64,000 bases of DNA from Mrakia gelida. Its lineage: Eukaryota; Basidiomycota; Tremellomycetes; Cystofilobasidiales; Mrakiaceae. The stretch is from contig BRON01000013.1 of assembly GCA_024345305.1 (NCBI GenBank), positions 806,001 to 870,000 on the forward strand, written 5' to 3'. Shown here piece by piece: positions 57,682 through 64,000 of this stretch (position 1 is its first letter; each line of letters starts with the position of its first letter). Position numbers and translations under genes: made by a program. A model generated the notes under the pieces. It saw only the letters and a list, made by a program, of their open reading frames with translations. It was not told the origin of the DNA and did no database searches.

Positions 57682-59727
57682 ATGTCTGCTCCCGTTCAAG
57701 TGAAGAAGGCCAAGACCCCTCAGGAGTTCGCTCGTTAGTACCTCCTTCTATACACTCCAGAATCGGCAGCCACCTAAGGGTTGGCTCGTGCAAAGACGAG
57801 GACCAACGGAAGCGCGCAGAGAGCTGACCTCGTCCTCCCCCCTTCCCTTTCTTCCCTCCAGTTGATTTCCTCATGGGTTCGTACACTTATAAACCAGCTC
57901 ACCACCACGAGCAGGAGGCTTACCTTGCTCTTTACCCTTTTTCAACGGTCTCTTAGGTGGAGTTTCCGCTGTAAGTCGCTCGTTTCCCTTCCCTCGAAGG
58001 GGGGTCGTCAAAAAGTGTTCTCTCGGAGCGCCGCTGATCCTCGCTCCCTCCCTTTCCCTCTCTTCCCTCCCTCGCTTCCCTCGCTTCTTCCTCCCACAGG
58101 CCGTCTCGAAGACCGCCGCTGCCCCCATTGAGCGAATCAAGCTCTTGGTCCAGAACCAGGGTGAGATGTGAGTTCGATTTCTACCTCGATGGTCCTCTTT
58201 TTTCCGCGTTCTTTCGGGACGCTTCGCTGGCTCGCTCTCGACTCGCGCGAGGGCTGAGAGCTGGTTGGTCCCTCCTCTCTCCGAAACTGACGCCTTCCCT
58301 TTCGTTCTTTCGCTCCTCTCTCTCTTCGTACTCTACAGGATCAAGCAGGGACGACTTGCTACTCCTTACGCCGGTATTGGAGACTGCTTCAGGAGGACTT
58401 ACGCCGATGAGGGAGTCGCTGCTTTCTGGAGAGGAAACACCGCCAACGTCATCCGATACTTCCCTACCCAGGCTCTTAACTTCGCCTTCAAGGACTACTT
58501 CAAGTCCCTCTTCGGATTCAAGAAGTCTGAGGGTTACTGGACTTGGTTCGCTGGAAGTGAGTCGTTCTTTCCCTCTCGCTCGCTCTTCGGTCCTCTCAAC
58601 CGACGCCGATTTCGGTTTCGGTTCTCGTTCCTCCTCGACCTTCTTTCTTTCTTTCCTTCTCTTCCCTTTGCTGACCTTCGCCTTCCTCTCACTCCTCCTT
58701 CTCCCCTCCAGACATCGCTTCCGGAGGAGCCGCCGGAGCTTCCTCCCTCCTCTTCGTCTACTCCCTTGATTACGCCCGAACCCGACTCGCCAACGACAAC
58801 AAGTCTTCCAAGGTTGGAGGAACCCGACAGTTCAACGGTTTGATCGACGTTTACAAGAAGACCCTCGCCTCTGACGGTATCGCCGGACTTTACCGTGGAT
58901 TCGTCCCCTCCGTCGTTGGAATCATCGTTTACCGAGGACTCTACTTCGGTGCGTTCGACTCGCCTCCCCTCCCCTTCCATCTCTCCTCTCCCTCCTTTCG
59001 GCCGCTCGAGCTGACCTCGACTTTGTTCTGCCACAGGTCTCTACGATTCCATCAAGCCTGTCGTCCTTGTCGGTGCCCTCGAGGGTAACTTCTTCGCCTC
59101 TTTCGCTCTCGGATGGGCCGTCACCACTGGTGCCGGTCTTGCTTCTTACCCTCTCGATACTATCCGACGACGAATGGTAGGTTTTTCCCTCTCCTCCACT
59201 CCTATCCCCAGCTCTCTCTCTTCCAGCTCGCCATCTTTTCGAAGGTCTTCGAGTTGGTGGAGGGTCGAGTTGCTCGCCTCGTCTTCGTTCCGTCCCCAGT
59301 TCCTTACTCTCCTCTCTTTCCACCTCACAGATGATGACCTCGGGAGCCAAGGTCCACTACAAGTCCATGTTCGACGCTGGAGCTCAGATCTTGCAGCAGG
59401 AGGGATTCAAGTCTCTCTTCAAGGGAGCTGGAGCCAACATTCTTCGAGGTGTCGCAGGGTGCGTTTGCCTTCCTCTCCGTTTTCGTTCGAGTCGATCTCG
59501 AAGTCGCGTTTGCTGACCTTCCTTCGCGTCCCTCTCTCTCTTCTACAGAGCCGGAGTCCTCTCCCTCTACGACAAGATGCAGGAGCTCGCCTTCGGTTCG
59601 TCTCTTTTTCGCTTTGTTTCCTTCACGTCCGTTCGTTTTCGCACCCCGTCGCTGACCTTTCTCCCTTTTTCTCCCCCCTCGTTGTTCTTCCTCGTTCACA
59701 GGAAAGGTCTACTCCGGAGGAGCGTAA
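57682..59727 (+). CDS. AAC: Mitochondrial ADP/ATP carrier
   Basis: It exchanges cytosolic ADP for matrix ATP across the inner membrane. Start [17 protein letters not shown] (57682). The three carrier repeats are visible, each with a PxD/ExxR/K motif: [20 protein letters not shown](RIK), [14 protein letters not shown] and [14 protein letters not shown]. The hexapeptide RRRMMM is the signature of ADP/ATP carriers. Other segments are [99 protein letters not shown] and [20 protein letters not shown], ending GGA. Length (about 310 residues) is normal. Introns are short and the first exons are tiny, as is usual for this gene in these yeasts. The last intron, last exon and 3' region are repeated inverted at the right edge of the window. 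Confidence 0.97.
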
Positions 59728-59947
59728 ACCAACCTTCCCCTTTGCTTCTTTTCTTAGATTCGTTGGTGGTAGTTGTTTTCTCTCTCTTTCTCGTACCCTC
59801 TCCCCCTCCCCCTCCCCTGGTCTCGTCCTCCTTTTTGGTCCTTTCCCTTCACTCGGCAGTAGTCTTTCTCGTTGTCTATATTCGCACCGCTTTACCTCCC
59901 GCTCGCTTCTCTTTTCTCTTCTCTTCTCTCGTTCTCTCTCTCGTTTG
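59611..59947 (+). repeat. Left arm of inverted repeat (carrier 3' end)
   Basis: From the last intron of the ADP/ATP carrier through its last exon into the 3' untranslated region. The reverse complement of 63718-64000 matches 59611-59893 with only two substitutions that I found (near 59776 and 59870). Similarity then fades, with small indels, to about 59947. The arms are about 3.8 kb apart and flank the dehydrogenase gene. Confidence 0.95.
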
Positions 59948-60490
59948 TGGCTCGGTTTCTCGTTTGTTTTGGGGCGAAGGAAGGGAGGAAGCTGGAGGTT
60001 GGGTGTTGGGAGTCGAATGGATTGGGTCTCACCCGTTCTTCTCTCTCGCTCGCTTTTCGTTTCTTTCTCTTCTTTCTTCCTTTACTGTTTGGCGGGACGG
60101 GCTGGAGGAGGGGAAGGGGGTTGGATCGGGGAGAGGTCGTGGGTTGGTCTATATGTGCTTTGTGGCAGAACATCCTTCTCGAGAAAGCGAGCGAGACGCG
60201 AACGAGCTTCCTCTTTGCGAGTTCCCGTCTCTGGCAGTGAGATCGAAATCGGGAAAATAGCAAGAGCCTGTAGACATCATCTCTCTCCTGTACGAGAAGA
60301 TCTTCTCCTGGCTCTCAGCTCGGTCAATAAAAAAAAGACGACATCGAGCGGCTCTCAGCCCGAAAAAGTCGACCTCGACTTTGACCTCAGCGCTCCTTCC
60401 TTCCTCTCTCTCTCTCTACAACACCCTCCCGCCTCCCAACCCCTTTTCTCCCCTCTTTCCTCCCTCTCCCTCGGGAGCTCTCTCCCCGCG
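59728..60490. other. Intergenic region, carrier 3' end and dehydrogenase promoter
   Basis: The left 220 nt belong to the inverted repeat. The remainder holds CT-rich DNA ahead of the dehydrogenase start at 60491. No gene seen. Confidence 0.4.
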
Positions 60491-63400
60491 ATGTTCTCCT
60501 CCCTCTCCCGATCTTCCAGCACCCTCCTCCTCACCCGCTCCCTCCCCAAACTCACCTCTTCCCTCCTGCTCTCCCCCCTCGCCCTCCGTCAAGCATCTCA
60601 CGTCTCCCCCCGCCTGCCCTTCACCAAACTCACTCCCGCTTCCATCTCCTCCCTCCTCAAACTCGTGGCTTCCCCCTCCCAGATCGTCTCTACTATCGCC
60701 CCCTCCGAGGGAGAAGGAGCAGGGTTCAAGACGGTTGGGATCGAGGAGTTGGATGGGAACAACGAGGATTGGATGGGGAAGTATAAAGGGAAGGGGCAGG
60801 TGGTTGTCAAGCCGAAGACTAGGGAGGAGGTTGCTAAGGTGGTGAGTGAAAATTCACCTCGTTTTGAGTGGGGGTTGGGGGAGGGGAGGGGAGCAGGGAA
60901 TGGAGGGAGGGAAGGGGGAGGGGGAGGGGGTGAGCTCGACGGAGGGAAAGAGGGAAGAGAGCGTGAGCTCGAGCTTCTGGAAGACAAGATCGAGCTAGCT
61001 TCTGGAAGACAAGATCGAGCTGCTCGCTTCGGGCGCTCTCGAGCACACGGAGAGTTCGATCGCCTCTGATCTCTCACTCAGAGATCGCCGTTTCGTCTGC
61101 CTCGTTCCTGGTTCACGAAACGAAGCGCTCATCGGCTCCGACCCTCCTCCTTGTCCTTCCTCGTTCTCGCCTCGCACTTCGTCCTGACTTTTGGTTTTCT
61201 CTCTTTGGTTGACGTGTCACAGCTCAAATACTGCAACGACAACAACATCGCCGTCGTCCCTCAAGGAGGAAACACGGGTCTCGTGGGAGGTTCCATTCCC
61301 GTTTACGACGAGCTCATTTTGAACCTCTCGGGCTTGAACGAGATTAGGCATTTTGATTCGGTTGCTGGTGAGTCGATTCGCCGACCTCAAGCTTGGGGCG
61401 GTACTGGGGAAGGAAGAGTGGGAGAACGAGAGCTGACCGCTGGGCCACTGGCGAACGAAATCAGGAATCCTCACCGCCGACGCTGGATGTGTTCTCGAGA
61501 TCTTGGACAACGAGATCGCGAAGGACGGGTACATGATGCCTCTCGATTTGGGTGCTAAGGGATCGTGAGTATCCTCTACTTCTTTTTGAAGTCCCTTGGA
61601 GGAAGGGAGGGACTGACCGAGCGTGTTTTGAACGCGTGAAGGTGTCACATCGGAGGAAACGTCGCGACGAACGCTGGAGGACTTCGACTTCTTCGATACG
61701 GAAGCTTGCACGGATCCGTTCTCGGTCTTGAGGTCGTTACTCCCGAGGGGAAGATCGTCGATCTTGGTTGCTCCGTCGGATTGAGGAAGGATAACACTGG
61801 TGAGTCTGGAACTCTTCCCTCCCTTCGCCTTCGTCTCGTCTCGAGCTCACCCAACCCTCCCTCGCAGGACTCGATCTCAAACAACTCTACATCGGATCGG
61901 AAGGAACCCTCGGTATCATCACTGGAGTCACCATCCTCTGCCCTCGTCGTCCAACCTCAACCAACGTCGCCCTCTTCGCTCTCCCCACGTTCGAAGCCGT
62001 CCAGCAGTGCTTCTCCGCTACTAAGTCGCACGTTGGAGAGATCCTCAGTGCTTTCGAGTTCTTCGATAAGAGCAGTTATGAGCTCGTGCAGAAGTACGCG
62101 ACTGGAAACATCGCGAGGAACCCGTTGGAGGAGCTGGCTGAGTTTTACGTTGTGAGTGCTTCGACGCGTCTTCGTTTTCGTCTCGTTCTCGCTTCCTTCT
62201 CCCTCGGCTTCGCGGCTCACCCGTTCTTCTTCCTTGCTCGCGCTCACCAACAGGTCATCGAGACTGGGGGATCCAACAAGGAGCACGACGACGCCGTTAG
62301 TCCTCGTTCCGTCTCTTGCTTCGACGCGTCGAGCGCAACCCAACTGAAACAACACCCTCCTCTTTCTCGCTCGGTTTCAGAAACTCGAATCCCTTCTCGA
62401 GCATCTCCTCGAGACCGAGATCATCTCCGATGGAGTTCTCGCTCAGGATTCGAACCAGCTTGCTGCTCTTTGGGCTTTGAGGGTGAGTTCGAAAGCGATC
62501 CTCGCTTTTTCGTCCTCCTTCCTTCATTCCCTCGATCGTCTTCGACTCTCGAGCTGACTCCTTCGTTCTCGCTTCGATACTCGCAGGAATCCATCCCTGA
62601 GTCTGCTGCTAAGTGCGGACCTGTTTACAAATACGAGTGAGTCAACGAGCTCGCTCAACCCTCCCCTTTCCTTCGCCCTCGCGCTGTCGTCCCTCTCGCT
62701 CTTTCTTCCTTCCTCCGTCGCACGGCTCAGACTGACCCGCCCCTCCCCTCCGTTCCCTTGATCCCTCGCCTCACAGTCTCTCCGTCCCCGTCCCAAAGAT
62801 GTACGGACTCGTCGAAGTGCTCCGGAAACGAATGACCGAGAAGGGTCTTTACGTTGAGGGAAACGAGGACGGAGGAAAGATCAGGAAGATCGCTGGGTAC
62901 GGACATATTGGAGATGGTTAGTCGCACTTCTCCCGCCCGCTTTCCCCTGTTTCGTCGCTCTCGTCGTGCCGCGTCGAGGACGAGCGAGAATAGGAAGGAC
63001 GAACGGGTCGAATCGAAACTGACTCCCTCGTTTCTTCATCTCTTCTCAGGAAACCTCCACGTCAACATGAGCGCCAAGGCCTGGGACAAGGAGGTCGAGG
63101 AGGCCATTGAGCCTTTGATCTACGAGTTGACTGGTTCGTTTCGACTCCACTTGTCCCTCGTCTTCGCTCGAAGCGTTCTGACTTTGCTCCTCCCTCTCCC
63201 TTATCCCCTTGTCACCACCTCCAACCTCTCTTCCATCCCCTGCTGATCTTCACTGCCCCTCACAGCCGCCGAGAAAGGTTCCATCTCCGCCGAGCACGGT
63301 CTCGGAGTGATGAAGGCTCCTCATCTGCACTACTCCAAGACGGACGACGCGATTCAGATGATGAGGGACGTGAAGAAGCTGTTTGACCCGAAGGGTATCA

Positions 63401-63570
63401 TGAGTGAGTCGACTCATCATCTCATCTCTTCGTCTTCGAGGAGGGTGCGAAGGAGGAAGAGCGCAGAAGGGAGGACGAAACGAGACGAGACGAAGAACTG
63501 ACTCGACTTCGTTTTCTCTTTCAAAACAGACCCTTACAAGTACTTGCCTGCTGAGGAGACGAAGCCTTGA
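60491..63570 (+). CDS. Mitochondrial FAD D-2-hydroxyacid dehydrogenase (Dld2 / D-2-hydroxyglutarate type)
   Basis: It oxidises a D-2-hydroxyacid (D-lactate or D-2-hydroxyglutarate) with FAD. The N-terminus ([20 protein letters not shown]) is basic and Ser/Leu-rich, a mitochondrial targeting signal. The FAD-binding domain includes [114 protein letters not shown] and [20 protein letters not shown]. The C-terminal oxidase domain includes [60 protein letters not shown] (zinc-site HxxxGN.H) and [20 protein letters not shown] (EHGLG). It ends ...[13 protein letters not shown]. Length and motifs are complete. D-lactate and D-2-hydroxyglutarate forms cannot be told apart from this alone. Confidence 0.94.
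60972..61021 (+). repeat. Perfect tandem duplication of 25 bp in the first intron of the dehydrogenase gene
   Basis: Two identical copies of AGCTTCTGGAAGACAAGATC plus GAGCT lie head to tail at 60972-60996 and 60997-61021, within the 381-nt intron 60842-61222. The intron is longer than its neighbours. The identity of the copies suggests a recent slippage event. Confidence 0.85.
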
Positions 63571-63883
63571 TAGCAATGACGCTTTGGATAACGGTCGAGC
63601 TGGGGTTGCGAGAGAGAGTCGGAAGCAAGAAAGACCAGACCACGAGGTGATGGCAGGACGCGACAACGAGAGGGAGAACGAGAGAAGAGAAAGAGAAGAA
63701 GGGAACGAGCGAGAGTAACAGCGGTGCGAATATAGACAACTAGAAAGACTACTGCCGAGTGAAGGGAAAGGACCAAAAAGGAGGACGAGACCAGGGGAGG
63801 GGGAGGGGGAGAGGGTACGAGAAAGAGAGAGAAAGCAACTACCACCAACGAATCTAAGAAAAGAAGCAAAGGGGAAGGTTGGT
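63571..63883. other. Convergent 3' space between the dehydrogenase and the second carrier copy
   Basis: 313 nt; the right-hand part (from about 63672) is inside the inverted repeat. It should hold the 3' untranslated regions of both genes. No gene. Confidence 0.4.
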
Positions 63884-64000
63884 TTACGCTCCTCCGGAGT
63901 AGACCTTTCCTGTGAACGAGGAAGAACAACGAGGGGGGAGAAAAAGGGAGAAAGGTCAGCGACGGGGTGCGAAAACGAACGGACGTGAAGGAAACAAAGC
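63672..64000 (-). repeat. Right arm of inverted repeat, cut by the window edge
   Basis: Reverse complement of 59611-59947; near-identical for 283 bp (63718-64000) and continuing past the end of the window, so the true length of the arm is unknown. Confidence 0.95.
63884..64000 (-). CDS. Second ADP/ATP carrier copy, last exon and last intron only
   Basis: On the minus strand the last intron (64000-63910) has the same CTGACC...CGTTCACAG end as the carrier at 57682-59727. The last exon (63909-63884) encodes the same end, GKVYSGGA, followed by TAA. The rest of the gene would lie to the right of the window. It could be a complete second carrier gene or only a duplicated 3' end. Confidence 0.8.

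Noticed and set aside
1..64000. Mobile element or defence-type gene cluster.
   Set aside because: No transposase, reverse transcriptase, integrase, terminal repeat or target-site duplication was seen; the two duplications look like segmental rearrangements of host genes.

Overview
The window is nuclear DNA of a GC-rich basidiomycete yeast. The gene style points to Pucciniomycotina, most likely a Rhodotorula/Rhodosporidium/Sporobolomyces-type red yeast. Genes are packed tightly on both strands. Almost all are cut by many short introns (about 50-120 nt) with GTGAGT/GTCAGT/GTTCGT donors, a CTGAC branch point and a C/T-rich stretch before CAG. All assignments come from reading the sequence and recalling protein families; no search was run.

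Layout, left to right. 1-638: start of a minus-strand ankyrin-like gene running off the edge. 1174-3428: unrecognised Ala/Pro-rich protein with a basic C-terminal segment. 4246-5696: secreted S41-like peptidase gene cut short by an inverted fragment (5697-6380) of the amino-acid permease found intact at 48.8-51.6 kb. 6510-8266: seven-helix GPCR-like protein. 9288-11753: two-helix membrane protein. 11848-13714: disordered charged protein. 14085-18947: kinase with an MLKL-like helical N-terminus and an extra C-terminal domain. 19872-21040: F-box-like protein. 21364-25956: Yvc1 vacuolar TRP channel. 26301-28448: unrecognised. 28671-29870: Pop5 (RNase P/MRP). 30372-32750: alpha-arrestin-like protein. 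33201-38402: long coiled-coil protein. 38822-41696: secreted 5'-nucleotidase. 41993-43077: luciferase-domain protein. 43324-47988: Vps18. 48819-51580: amino-acid permease. 52753-56664: Siz/PIAS SUMO ligase. 57682-59727: mitochondrial ADP/ATP carrier. 60491-63570: mitochondrial D-2-hydroxyacid dehydrogenase. 63884-64000: inverted end of a second ADP/ATP carrier copy.

There is no operon, plasmid, phage, CRISPR or obvious transposon, and I saw no tRNA or rRNA gene. Most genes are unrelated housekeeping loci. Several concern membranes and trafficking: Vps18 and Yvc1 at the vacuole, the arrestin-like protein and permease at the plasma membrane, and the carrier and dehydrogenase in mitochondria.

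The points most worth attention are: (1) the MLKL-like helical/kinase/extra-domain fusion at 14.1-18.9 kb, a candidate regulated-cell-death protein; (2) two recent inverted duplications inside one 64-kb window, one of which has wrecked a peptidase gene; (3) the palindrome GACGCGTC, counted by eye 37 times, mostly in introns and intergenic DNA, against about two expected by composition; (4) a 6-nt micro-exon in the channel gene.
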